Positions 1-7,409 of a stretch of 14,279 nt of DNA are shown here, one piece after another. A program made the position numbers and the translations under genes. The notes beneath the pieces were generated by a model. It was not told the DNA's origin. It was given only the letters and a program-made list of their open reading frames with translations, and made no database searches. The DNA is from Fimenecus sp052273845 (GTDB taxonomy: Bacteria > Bacillota > Clostridia > Oscillospirales > Acutalibacteraceae): the NCBI GenBank assembly GCA_052273845.1, contig DAVZHM010000048.1, forward strand, positions 1 to 14,279, written 5' to 3'. The number at the start of each line of letters is the position of its first letter. Position 1 is the stretch's first letter.

Positions 1-42
1 CGCGGCGATCTTGACTGGCGCGATATTGTCAACCCGAAATAA
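1..42 (+). CDS. 3' end of an unidentified gene
   Basis: An open frame enters from the left edge and ends at a TAA at 40-42. It gives only the last 13 residues (RGDLDWRDIVNPK). This is too short to identify. The hairpin just downstream suggests it ends its own transcription unit ahead of hisS. It could also be chance, since only 13 codons are visible. Confidence 0.5.
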   Translation, partial: RGDLDWRDIVNPK

Positions 43-54
43 GCAAAAAATCGC

Positions 55-94
55 TTTCCCCCTCTGTTTCGGGAGGGGGAAAAGTTCTGTTTTT
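55..94 (+). terminator. Probable intrinsic terminator before hisS
   Basis: A perfect 10-bp stem pairs 55-64 (TTTCCCCCTC) with 73-82 (GAGGGGGAAA) around an 8-base loop. A run of five T follows at 90-94, about eight bases past the stem, which is farther than ideal. It lies between the upstream stop codon and the hisS ribosome site. No T-box consensus is visible in the short leader, although clostridial aminoacyl-tRNA synthetase genes often have one. Confidence 0.5.
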
Positions 95-108
95 AAGGAT
101 GATACCAA

Positions 109-1452
109 ATGGCATTGATTACCAACGCAATCAAAGGGACGCTGGACTTGCTCCCGAAAGACAGTTGCAAAACGCAGTATGTGGAAAGCGCCGTGCGCGA
201 AATCGCCGAAAATTTCGGCTTTTACGAAATGCGCACGCCCGTGTTTGAGCATACCGAACTGTTTCAGCGCGGCGTCGGCGAAACCACCGATGTGGTGCAA
301 AAGGAAATGTATACGTTTGAGGATAAAGGCGGTCGTTCCATTACGCTGCGTCCCGAAGGCACGGCGGGCGCGGCACGCGCTTTCCTCGAAAACGGCCTGT
401 TTAACGAGGCTCTGCCCCAAAAAATCTACTATTTGACTTCGTGCTATCGCTACGAAAAACCGCAGGCGGGCCGATTGCGGGAATTCCACCAATTCGGCGT
501 GGAAGCGTTCGGCGCAGGCACACCGGCGCAGGATGCGGAGATTATTTCCCTTGCGAACGAAGTGTTCAATTACCTCGGCGTGCGCAATTTGACTTTGGAA
601 ATCAATTCCATCGGTTGCCCCGAATGCCGTGCGGAATATCAAAAAGCATTAAAAGAATATTTCGAGGGACACAAAGCGGAACTTTGTGAAACCTGTAACG
701 GGCGTTTGGAGCGTAATCCGATGCGTATTCTCGACTGCAAAAGTCCCGAATGCTCCGAAATCGCCGCAGGCGCACCGAAGATTTTAGACTATCTCTGCGA
801 TGAATGCAAAGCGCATTTTGAAGCGGTACAGCAGTATTTGAACGCCATGCAAATCGACTTCACCGTCAATCCCGAAATCGTGCGCGGGCTCGATTATTAC
901 ACCCGCACGGTGTTTGAATTTGTGTCGAACGAAATCGGCGCACAGGGCACGGTGTGCGGCGGCGGCAGATATGACGGCTTGCTTGCGGAACTCGGCGGCA
1001 AACCGATGCCCGCTTGCGGCTTCGGTATGGGCATTGAGCGTCTTTTGCTTTTGATGGACGCGCAAAACACCCCGTTCCCCGAGCGCAAAGGGTGCGACAT
1101 TTACTTGGCATCCATGGGCGAAAAAGCCAACTTGGAAGCGGCACGGCTTGCGCTTGATTTGCGCAACGAAGGGCTCTCGGCACAGTTCGATACCGTTTCT
1201 CGCGGGTTGAAAGCGCAAATGAAATATGCCGACAAATTGGGCGCGCTTTACACGGTGGTTTTGGGCGATAACGAACTCGAAACCCGAAAAGCGCAGTTGA
1301 AAAATATGAAAGACGGTACGCTACAGGAAATTTCTTTGGATGCGTTTACCGACGCGTTTCAATCCATTGTCATCAAAGATGCAATGGCAGGGTTTGAATC
1401 CCTCGGGTTAGACGAAGCACAACTTGCCGAAATTTTGGGAGGCGCAAACTGA
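109..1452 (+). CDS. hisS: Histidyl-tRNA synthetase
   Basis: Class II synthetase that charges tRNA-His with histidine in the cytosol. The 447-residue length is normal for the family. Visible signatures are motif 2 around residues 112-134 (CYRYEKPQAGRLREFHQFG), the histidine-specific block RGLDYYTRTVFEF, the glycine-rich CGGGRYDGL, and motif 3 (GFGMGIERLLLL) before the C-terminal anticodon-binding domain. The insertion after motif 2 carries six cysteines (C170, C173, C193, C196, C210, C215) in CPEC, CETC and DCKSPEC settings, a possible metal site seen in many Firmicute HisRS. The start at 109 has an AAGGA ribosome site at 95-99. The stop lies one base before the aspS start, so the two genes are co-transcribed. 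Confidence 0.97.
   Translation: MALITNAIKGTLDLLPKDSCKTQYVESAVREIAENFGFYEMRTPVFEHTELFQRGVGETTDVVQKEMYTFEDKGGRSITLRPEGTAGAARAFLENGLFNEALPQKIYYLTSCYRYEKPQAGRLREFHQFGVEAFGAGTPAQDAEIISLANEVFNYLGVRNLTLEINSIGCPECRAEYQKALKEYFEGHKAELCETCNGRLERNPMRILDCKSPECSEIAAGAPKILDYLCDECKAHFEAVQQYLNAMQIDFTVNPEIVRGLDYYTRTVFEFVSNEIGAQGTVCGGGRYDGLLAELGGKPMPACGFGMGIERLLLLMDAQNTPFPERKGCDIYLASMGEKANLEAARLALDLRNEGLSAQFDTVSRGLKAQMKYADKLGALYTVVLGDNELETRKAQLKNMKDGTLQEISLDAFTDAFQSIVIKDAMAGFESLGLDEAQLAEILGGAN
1437..1442 (+). promoter_or_regulatory. Ribosome binding site that sets the aspS start
   Basis: GGGAGG lies inside the last codons of hisS, 11 bases before ATG 1454. It favours 1454 over the in-frame ATG at 1424, which would add ten residues unlike other AspRS N-termini and would overlap hisS. 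Confidence 0.75.
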
Positions 1453-1453
1453 A

Positions 1454-3238
1454 ATGGATACATTAAACGGATTAAAACGGACGCACTATTGCGGTACGCT
1501 CACCGCCGCCGACATCGGCAAAGAAGCGGTGGTTTGCGGCTGGGTGCAAAAACAGCGTGACCTCGGCGCATTGATTTTCGTGGATTTGCGTGACCGCAGC
1601 GGCATTTTGCAGTTGGCGTTTACGGAAAGCACCGACCGCGCCGTTTTTGAAAAAGCGTTTACCCTGCGCGCGGAATATGTGGTTGCCGCCAAAGGTGTGG
1701 TGCGCGAACGCGCAGCGAAAAATCCCGACATTCCCACGGGCGATGTGGAATTGGAAGTCACGGATTTGCGCTTGCTTGCGAAAAGCGAAACGCCGCCGTT
1801 TGAAATTGTCGAAAACTCGCAGACTTCGGAACTGACGCGTTTGAAATATCGCTATCTCGACCTGCGCCGTCCCGATTTGCAGAAAAATATTTTGATGCGC
1901 CACAAGATTGCGAAAATCACGCGCGATTATTTTGACGAAAACGGCTTTATCGAAATTGAAACGCCGATGCTCATTCGTTCCACCCCCGAAGGTGCGCGCG
2001 ACTTTTTGGTGCCCTCGAGAATTCATAAAGGCAGTTTTTATGCGTTGCCGCAATCTCCGCAACTTTATAAACAGCTGTCGATGGTGGCGGGTTTTGACCG
2101 CTATATGCAAATCGCGCGTTGCTTCCGCGACGAGGATTTGCGCGCCGACCGCCAGCCTGAATTTACACAAATCGACCTCGAAATGTCGTTCGTCGATATG
2201 GAAGATGTGCTCGCCATCGGCGAAGGGTATATGAAACGCGTGTTTAAAGAAGCCATCGGCGTTGAGATTGAAACGCCCTTGCCGCGCCTTACCTATCAAG
2301 AGGCGATGCACCGTTACGGCTCGGATAAACCCGATACCCGTTACGCAATGGAACTCACCGATTTGACCGATGCGGTACGCAGTTCGGAATTTGTGGTGTT
2401 CAAAAGTGCCGTCGAAGGCGGCGGCACGGTACGCGCCATCAACGCGAAAAACGCCGCATCTACGCTCACGCGTAAGGAAATCGACAAACTGACCGAGTTC
2501 GTCAAAGGCATCGGGGCAAAAGGTCTTGCGTGGATTCGCTACAATCCCGACGGCGTTGCTTCATCCTTTGCGAAATTTATGACCGAAACCGAAATGCAGG
2601 CAATCCAAGACATCATGGGCGCCGAAACGGGCGATGTGGTTTTGATTGTTGCCGACCGCAAGGAAGGTTTGGTGCTTTCGGTGCTCGGCGCTTTGCGGCA
2701 GACGGTTGCCGAAAAATTAGACATCGTTCCGAAAGACAAATTCAACCTGCTTTGGATTACCGAATTCCCGTTCTTCGATTATGACGAGGAGTTGGGGGAA
2801 TATGTGGCAATGCACCACCCCTTCACCGCGCCGATGGACGAATGCTTGCCGTATCTTGAAACCGACAAAGCCAAAGTGCGTGCCAAAGCCTACGATTTGG
2901 TGCTCAACGGCATTGAACTGTCGAGCGGCTCCATTCGCATTACCAATCCCGAACTTCAAGGGCGCATTTTCTCGCTTTTGGGGCTCACAAAAGAACAAGC
3001 GCAGGAAAAATTCGGCTATCTTTTGGATGCCTTCCGTTACGGCGCGCCGCCGCATGGCGGTATGGGCATCGGCTTAGACCGTTTGTGCATGCAAATGTTG
3101 CGCACCGAGTCTTTGCGTGATGTTGTGGCGTACCCGAAGGTGCAAAATGCTTCCGAACCGATGACCGAGTGCCCCGCGACAGTCGATACACAGCAACTTT
3201 GCGACCTCGGCATTGCCGTGGAAAGCGAAAAAGAATAA
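1454..3238 (+). CDS. aspS: Aspartyl-tRNA synthetase, bacterial type
   Basis: Charges tRNA-Asp in the cytosol. The 594 residues match the long bacterial form: N-terminal OB-fold anticodon-binding domain (about 1-110), class II catalytic core, and a GAD insertion domain near the middle. Motif 2 begins at F224 (FRDEDLRADRQPEFTQIDLE) and motif 3 at G538 (GIGLDRL). In the anticodon domain the segment QRDLGALIF has Leu37 where non-discriminating enzymes such as that of Pseudomonas have His (from memory). This favours an enzyme restricted to tRNA-Asp, though that reading is inference. Translation is coupled to hisS (one-base gap). A strong hairpin follows the stop codon. Confidence 0.97.
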   Translation: MDTLNGLKRTHYCGTLTAADIGKEAVVCGWVQKQRDLGALIFVDLRDRSGILQLAFTESTDRAVFEKAFTLRAEYVVAAKGVVRERAAKNPDIPTGDVELEVTDLRLLAKSETPPFEIVENSQTSELTRLKYRYLDLRRPDLQKNILMRHKIAKITRDYFDENGFIEIETPMLIRSTPEGARDFLVPSRIHKGSFYALPQSPQLYKQLSMVAGFDRYMQIARCFRDEDLRADRQPEFTQIDLEMSFVDMEDVLAIGEGYMKRVFKEAIGVEIETPLPRLTYQEAMHRYGSDKPDTRYAMELTDLTDAVRSSEFVVFKSAVEGGGTVRAINAKNAASTLTRKEIDKLTEFVKGIGAKGLAWIRYNPDGVASSFAKFMTETEMQAIQDIMGAETGDVVLIVADRKEGLVLSVLGALRQTVAEKLDIVPKDKFNLLWITEFPFFDYDEELGEYVAMHHPFTAPMDECLPYLETDKAKVRAKAYDLVLNGIELSSGSIRITNPELQGRIFSLLGLTKEQAQEKFGYLLDAFRYGAPPHGGMGIGLDRLCMQMLRTESLRDVVAYPKVQNASEPMTECPATVDTQQLCDLGIAVESEKE

Positions 3239-3245
3239 TTGCACA

Positions 3246-3300
3246 AAAAGCGTCCCCGCAGACAAAGCAATTTTGCCTGCGGGGATATTTATATATTTGA
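3246..3300. terminator. Bidirectional intrinsic terminator after aspS
   Basis: A perfect 9-bp stem, TCCCCGCAG (3253-3261) with CTGCGGGGA (3277-3285), is extended by four more pairs (CAAA 3263-3266 with TTTG 3272-3275) after one mismatch, leaving a loop of about five bases. On the plus strand an AT-rich, T-heavy tail follows. On the minus strand the stem is followed by CGCTTTTTG. It can therefore end aspS and also a converging minus-strand gene. Confidence 0.75.
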
Positions 3301-3304
3301 TTTC

Positions 3305-3587
3305 TTATCGTGCGCCGCCGTTCTCATCATCGTTTTCTTCTGCACGCTCTGTCGGCTTCTTCTCCGGTTTGCGTGCTTTTAAATTCACATCGAAAAAGGG
3401 AAACAAACTAATGAGTACGCCGAGAATGACGCCCGCCAAGGCGAGATCTCCGTTTCCGGATATAGCAAATACAACCACCTGCCAAAATCAATGCAATGCC
3501 TGTCAAAGATTTCAGAATAGCCAATAGAATGTTTTGAATGGCTTCTCTAAATCCTCCTATTTTGTATATCTGTAATTTGCCGGGCAA
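3305..3587 (-). pseudogene. Small membrane-protein gene, apparently frameshifted
   Basis: Read on the minus strand, two frames join into one sensible small protein. The upstream part (3587 down to about 3477) ends in a hydrophobic run, AILKSLTGIALILAG. The downstream part (about 3475 to the TAA at 3305-3307) continues VVFAISGNGDLALAG, then VILGVLISLFPFF, then a charged tail ending ENDDENGGAR. Together they give two membrane helices and a charged C-terminus. One extra base near 3476-3480 breaks the frame. The start is unclear: an AGGAGG site at 3552-3557 is followed by no ATG, GTG or TTG at proper spacing, and the TTG at 3585 is the farthest start codon available. Loss of both start and frame points to a pseudogene, but an assembly or read error is possible. 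No family was recognised. Confidence 0.45.
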
Positions 3588-3765
3588 CTTGCGCTGTCAC
3601 TGCGCGTGATTTCGTTTATACTTACCGAAGCGCCTGCTTTTGAAAAAGACGGAGTAAGAACAAAATCATTCTAACCCGCCCCGCCGTTTTTGCCGGGAAA
3701 AGCGAAATTTGTGCCGCATTATGCGCGCCCTTTTTTGTTTAGCCGCGAAAAACGCAGATTTTTTA
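3588..3765. other. Intergenic stretch before proB, no supported gene
   Basis: No convincing gene is visible. A short plus-strand open stretch ends at the TAA at 3672-3674 and reads like protein (VISFILTEAPAFEKDGV), but it has no ribosome site and fewer than 30 codons after GTG 3606. A small hairpin-forming inverted repeat, GCGCTGTCACTGCGC, lies at about 3591-3605. The region is richer in A and T than the flanking genes. Confidence 0.4.
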
Positions 3766-3794
3766 TTGAGATATACGAAAAAATGTGTTATACT
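3766..3794 (+). promoter_or_regulatory. Sigma-A promoter for proB
   Basis: A -35 box TTGAGA (3766-3771) and a -10 box TATACT (3789-3794) are separated by exactly 17 bases. A TG extended -10 lies at 3786-3787. Predicted transcription start is near 3801, giving a leader of about 70 bases to GTG 3871. A small GCCC/GGGC hairpin (3813-3828) lies in that leader. Confidence 0.8.
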
Positions 3795-3870
3795 GTTTAT
3801 ACTTATATCTATGCCCATTTTTACGGGCGCAAAGAAGGATAGGATTTTTCAACATAAACGGGGCGAGAAT

Positions 3871-4659
3871 GTGGCAATCTTAAAAGATGTAAAACGGCTT
3901 GTGGTGAAAGTGGGGACTTCCACTTTGACCTATGGCACGGGCAAAACGAATATTCGTCGTATGCACAAATTGGTTTCGGTGTTGTCCGACATTGTGAACA
4001 GCGGCATCGAAGTGGCGCTCGTCACCTCGGGCGCTATCGGCGTGGGCGCAGGCAAATTGGGGCTCAAAGAACGCCCTGCGGACACGCCCGGCAGACAGGC
4101 GGCGGCAACCGTCGGGCAATGCGAACTGATGTTTATGTATGACAAACTGTTCGCCGAGTACGGCCACACCGTGGGGCAACTTTTGATGACCAAAAGCGAT
4201 GTGGACAATCCCGAACGCCGCGGAAACCTCACCAATGCCTTTGAAAAGATTTTTGAATTCGGCGCAATCCCGATTATCAACGAAAACGATTCGGTCGCGG
4301 TCGAAGAAATCGTCTACGGCGACAACGACAGCCTGTCGGCGATCGTGGCAAAACTCATCGGCGCAGATGCGCTGATTATCCTGACGGACATTGACGGGTT
4401 GTATGATGCAAATCCGTTGGAGGACGAAACGGCGCGCCTTATTCCGGAAGTGCGCGAAATCACACCGGAACTTTTGGCGGCGGCAGGCGGCCACGGCTCG
4501 CGCTTTTCCACGGGCGGCATGGTCACAAAACTCCACGCCGCGCAAATCGCCACCGAGGTGGGCATAGATGTCATTGTAATGAACGGCAACGCCCCCGAGG
4601 AAATTTACAAAGCCTTAGACGGCAAACAAGTCGGCACATTTTTTGTCGGCAAAAAATAA
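3871..4659 (+). CDS. proB: Glutamate 5-kinase, short form without PUA domain
   Basis: Phosphorylates glutamate to gamma-glutamyl phosphate, the first step of proline synthesis. At 262 residues it is the amino-acid-kinase domain alone; the E. coli enzyme is about 100 residues longer because of its PUA domain. Visible blocks are the N-terminal VVKVGTSTLTY, the glycine loop LVTSGAIGVGAGKLG, the substrate segment IINENDSVAVEEIVYGDND, LTDIDGLYDANP, and GSRFSTGGMVTKLHAA. I chose GTG 3871 because homologues begin a few residues before this first strand. The frame stays open upstream; an in-frame ATG at 3811, only about ten bases past the predicted transcript start and without a ribosome site, would add 20 atypical residues. 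proA follows after 21 bases. Confidence 0.95.
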   Translation: MAILKDVKRLVVKVGTSTLTYGTGKTNIRRMHKLVSVLSDIVNSGIEVALVTSGAIGVGAGKLGLKERPADTPGRQAAATVGQCELMFMYDKLFAEYGHTVGQLLMTKSDVDNPERRGNLTNAFEKIFEFGAIPIINENDSVAVEEIVYGDNDSLSAIVAKLIGADALIILTDIDGLYDANPLEDETARLIPEVREITPELLAAAGGHGSRFSTGGMVTKLHAAQIATEVGIDVIVMNGNAPEEIYKALDGKQVGTFFVGKK

Positions 4660-4680
4660 TTTTTACGGACGGAGAAGTCT

Positions 4681-5925
4681 ATGATGACCTTGGAAACATA
4701 CGGCGCACGCGCAAAATCGGCGGAGCGCATCTTGATGACGGCGACCACCGCCGAAAAAAATGAAGCGCTTTCGGCGATTGCGAACGCATTGTCGCAAAAC
4801 GCCGCATATATATTAGAAGAAAACGAAAAAGATTTGGCAGCCGGGCGCGCAAACGGGATGCAGCCGTCCCTTTTGGACCGTTTGGCACTCAGCGCGGCGC
4901 GTATTCAAGGGATGGCAGACGGTGTGCGCGCAGTTGTTGAACTGCCTGACCCCGTGGGAACGGTGCTGTCGGAAACCGTCCGTCCGAACGGATTGAAAAT
5001 CCAAAAAGTCACCGTGCCGTTGGGCGTTATCGCCGTGATTTTTGAAGCAAGACCGAATGTAACGAGCGACGCGGCATCGCTTTGCTTAAAATCGGGCAAC
5101 GCCGTGATTTTGCGCGGCGGCAAAGAAGCCATTCACTCCAACACCGCGATTGCTTCCGTAATGCGCAAAGCGTTGGAAGACACCGCCTTACCTGCGGACT
5201 GTATCCAACTTTTGGAAGATACCTCTCGCGAAGGTGCAACGGCGTTAATGCAACTCAACCAATATGTGGATGTGCTGATTCCGCGCGGCGGGGCAGGCTT
5301 AATTCGCGCCGTGGTCGAAAATGCATCCGTGCCCGTTATTGAAACGGGCGTGGGCAACTGCCACATTTATGTTGATAAAGATGCCGACCTTACCATGGCG
5401 GCAGAAATCGTGTATAACGCCAAAACTTCGCGCGTGTCCGTGTGTAACTCGGCGGAAAGTCTGCTTGTGCACAGCGCAGTCGCCGCAGAAGCCTTGCCGA
5501 AAATCAAGGCGCGCTTGGACGAAAAACAGGTCGAACTGCGCGGCGATGCACGCGCTCGCGAAATTTTACCCGATATTGTCCCTGCCGAGGAAAGCGATTG
5601 GGGAAAAGAATATCTCGACTATAAAATGTCCGTGAAAATCGTGGACTCTTTGGACGAAGCGATTGCGCACATTTTTAAATATTCCACAGGGCACAGCGAA
5701 TGTATTGTGACCGAAAATCCGAAAGCCGCCGAACAGTTTTTAAATGAAGTGGATTCCGCGGCGGTCTATCACAACGCCAGCACGCGGTTTACCGACGGCG
5801 GTGAATTCGGCTTCGGTGCGGAAATCGGCATTTCCACCCAAAAACTGCACGCGCGCGGGCCTTTGGGATTGCCGCAACTTGTCAGTATGAAATATAAAAT
5901 TTACGGTGACGGTCAAATTCGATGA
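4681..5925 (+). CDS. proA: Gamma-glutamyl phosphate reductase
   Basis: NADPH-dependent reduction of gamma-glutamyl phosphate to glutamate-5-semialdehyde, the step after ProB. The two enzymes handle an unstable intermediate, so pairing is expected. The 414-residue length is typical of this aldehyde-dehydrogenase-fold family. The catalytic cysteine is Cys255 in VSVCNSAES, where most homologues read VCNA. Other conserved blocks are FEARPNVTSDAASLCLKSGN, RGGKEA, IPRGGAGLI, ETGVGNCHIYVD and the C-terminal FGAEIGISTQKLHARGP. GGAG at 4671 lies 6 bases from ATG 4681 and 9 from ATG 4684; either could start translation. The last codons contain the ribosome site of the next gene. Confidence 0.97.
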   Translation: MMTLETYGARAKSAERILMTATTAEKNEALSAIANALSQNAAYILEENEKDLAAGRANGMQPSLLDRLALSAARIQGMADGVRAVVELPDPVGTVLSETVRPNGLKIQKVTVPLGVIAVIFEARPNVTSDAASLCLKSGNAVILRGGKEAIHSNTAIASVMRKALEDTALPADCIQLLEDTSREGATALMQLNQYVDVLIPRGGAGLIRAVVENASVPVIETGVGNCHIYVDKDADLTMAAEIVYNAKTSRVSVCNSAESLLVHSAVAAEALPKIKARLDEKQVELRGDARAREILPDIVPAEESDWGKEYLDYKMSVKIVDSLDEAIAHIFKYSTGHSECIVTENPKAAEQFLNEVDSAAVYHNASTRFTDGGEFGFGAEIGISTQKLHARGPLGLPQLVSMKYKIYGDGQIR

Positions 5926-5935
5926 GGTGAATAAA

Positions 5936-6724
5936 ATGGCGAAAACGGTTCAAAAACATAAAAAAGGTGCGCGCCGTTGGGCGTTCCCGTTGGGATTGCT
6001 CATCGCGGTGCTCGCGCTTGTCGGGGCGGTCACGGTAGTGGTTGCGGGCGTCGGTGCGGTGAAAAATGCCGTACAGAAAAGCCGCAATTTCGATGAATAC
6101 AACACCCTGCTCACGCCCGTGGTGATGAACGACCCCGACACATTCGACGACATCACGGCGGCAAACCCCAACCAACTGATTGATATTGCCATTTGGTCGA
6201 TACTCAAAAGCGGACTTTCTCCCGACCAATACGAATACGGCGACGGCGGTATGTTCATTCCCGAAGCGGATGTTACCGCGGAATTTGAACGCCTGTTCGG
6301 CACCGAAATCCGCCCGACGCACGCCACGGTTGAAGGCTACGGCTACGAGTTTACCTATGACGCAAGTAAGCAGGTCTACACCATTCCCTTAACGGGTATC
6401 GTGCCGACCTACACCCCGCGCGTAACGGATTTAAACAAAACGAACAATTCCATTGTGCTGACCGTCGCGTATCTCGGCGGCGACCAGTGGGCGCAGGACA
6501 GCGAGGGCAATATGGTTGCGCCCGAACCGGATAAATATATGAAAGTGACTTTGCGCGAAAAAGACGGCGCATATTATATCAGCGCCCTGCAAAATACCGC
6601 AACGCCCGAAACGGCGACCACCGCGGCGTCACAAACCACGACCGCGCCGGAAACCACGGCGGCCGTAAGCGAAACCGAAACGCAAACCGCGCCTGCCGCC
6701 GAAACTGAAGCGGCAGCCGCATAA
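5936..6724 (+). CDS. Unknown membrane-anchored protein with Thr/Ala/Glu-rich tail
   Basis: I do not recognise a family. The 262-residue product has a basic N-terminus (KHKKGARR), a single membrane helix at about residues 15-42, and a soluble domain expected outside the cell, following the positive-inside rule. The soluble part includes a tyrosine- and glycine-rich segment (VEGYGYEFTYDASKQVYTI) and a later beta-rich stretch ending YMKVTLREKDGAYYISAL. The last roughly 40 residues are almost only Thr, Ala, Glu, Ser and Pro, like a flexible surface linker. ATG 5936 has a GAGGTG ribosome site at 5924-5929 overlapping the proA stop; an in-frame GTG at 5906 is less likely. It lies between proA and rpe in the same transcription direction, but its role cannot be read from those neighbours. 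Confidence 0.85.
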   Translation: MAKTVQKHKKGARRWAFPLGLLIAVLALVGAVTVVVAGVGAVKNAVQKSRNFDEYNTLLTPVVMNDPDTFDDITAANPNQLIDIAIWSILKSGLSPDQYEYGDGGMFIPEADVTAEFERLFGTEIRPTHATVEGYGYEFTYDASKQVYTIPLTGIVPTYTPRVTDLNKTNNSIVLTVAYLGGDQWAQDSEGNMVAPEPDKYMKVTLREKDGAYYISALQNTATPETATTAASQTTTAPETTAAVSETETQTAPAAETEAAAA

Positions 6725-6746
6725 CTTCGAAAACGAGGGAAAAACA

Positions 6747-7409
6747 ATGAAAATCCAAATCTCACCGTCTATTCTTTCCGCCGATTACGGCAATTTAGAG
6801 TCCGAACTGCGCCGCATCACGGCGGCGGGTGCGGATATGGTACACATTGATGTGATGGACGGGCATTTCGTACCGAACATCACTTTGGGCGCACCGATTG
6901 TCAAGTGCATTCGCCACGCAACCGATTTGCCGTTCGATGTGCATTTGATGATTTCCGAGCCGCAAAAATATATTCCCGATTTTATCGCCGCAGGGGCGGA
7001 CAGCATCACGTTCCATGTGGAAAGCGACTGCGATGCGGACAAGACACTCGATTTGATTTTGCAGTCGGGCAAAAAGGCGGCGCTTTCTGTAAAACCCGCC
7101 ACCCCCATAGAAGCGGTTTACCCCTATCTTTCAAAACTGTCCATGGTTTTGGTTATGACCGTGGAGCCGGGCTTCGGCGGACAGAGTTTTATGGAAGATA
7201 TGATGCCGAAAATCTCGGCGCTTCGCGCCGAATGTGCCCGCCGCGGCATTGAAAATTTGGATGTGCAAGTGGACGGCGGCATCGGCGAAAAGACCATCGG
7301 GATTGCCGCAAAAGCGGGCGCAAATGTGTTTGTATCGGGCAACGCGCTGTTTTCAAGCGCGGATATGCAAAAAACGATTGCACAGTTTAAGGCGCTTTGC
7401 GAAGCCTGA
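6747..7409 (+). CDS. rpe: Ribulose-phosphate 3-epimerase
   Basis: Interconverts ribulose-5-phosphate and xylulose-5-phosphate in the pentose phosphate pathway. The 220-residue length fits the single TIM-barrel family. Visible signatures are SPSILSADYGNL at the N-terminus, HIDVMDGHFVPNITLG (metal ligands His33 and Asp35), FDVHLMI (His66), VEPGFGGQSFM (phosphate loop) and QVDGGIG with the second catalytic Asp176. ATG 6747 follows a GAGGGA ribosome site. The last 23 bases overlap the 3' end of the opposing mecA-like gene, and no terminator hairpin is visible at the junction. Confidence 0.97.
   Translation: MKIQISPSILSADYGNLESELRRITAAGADMVHIDVMDGHFVPNITLGAPIVKCIRHATDLPFDVHLMISEPQKYIPDFIAAGADSITFHVESDCDADKTLDLILQSGKKAALSVKPATPIEAVYPYLSKLSMVLVMTVEPGFGGQSFMEDMMPKISALRAECARRGIENLDVQVDGGIGEKTIGIAAKAGANVFVSGNALFSSADMQKTIAQFKALCEA

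Noticed and set aside
43..108. T-box leader for hisS
   Set aside because: The leader is only 66 bases and lacks the conserved T-box sequence; it holds just a simple hairpin.
3213..3527. Plus-strand open frame after aspS
   Set aside because: Begins inside aspS, runs through the terminator hairpin and has no ribosome site or protein-like pattern. The minus strand is the better coding reading here.
3606..3674. Short plus-strand frame from GTG 3606
   Set aside because: The residues look somewhat protein-like, but there are only 22 codons and no ribosome site. Could be a remnant; not supported as a gene.
3880..4545. Minus-strand open frame of 221 codons across proB
   Set aside because: Antisense to a clear proB gene, with shadow-like composition.
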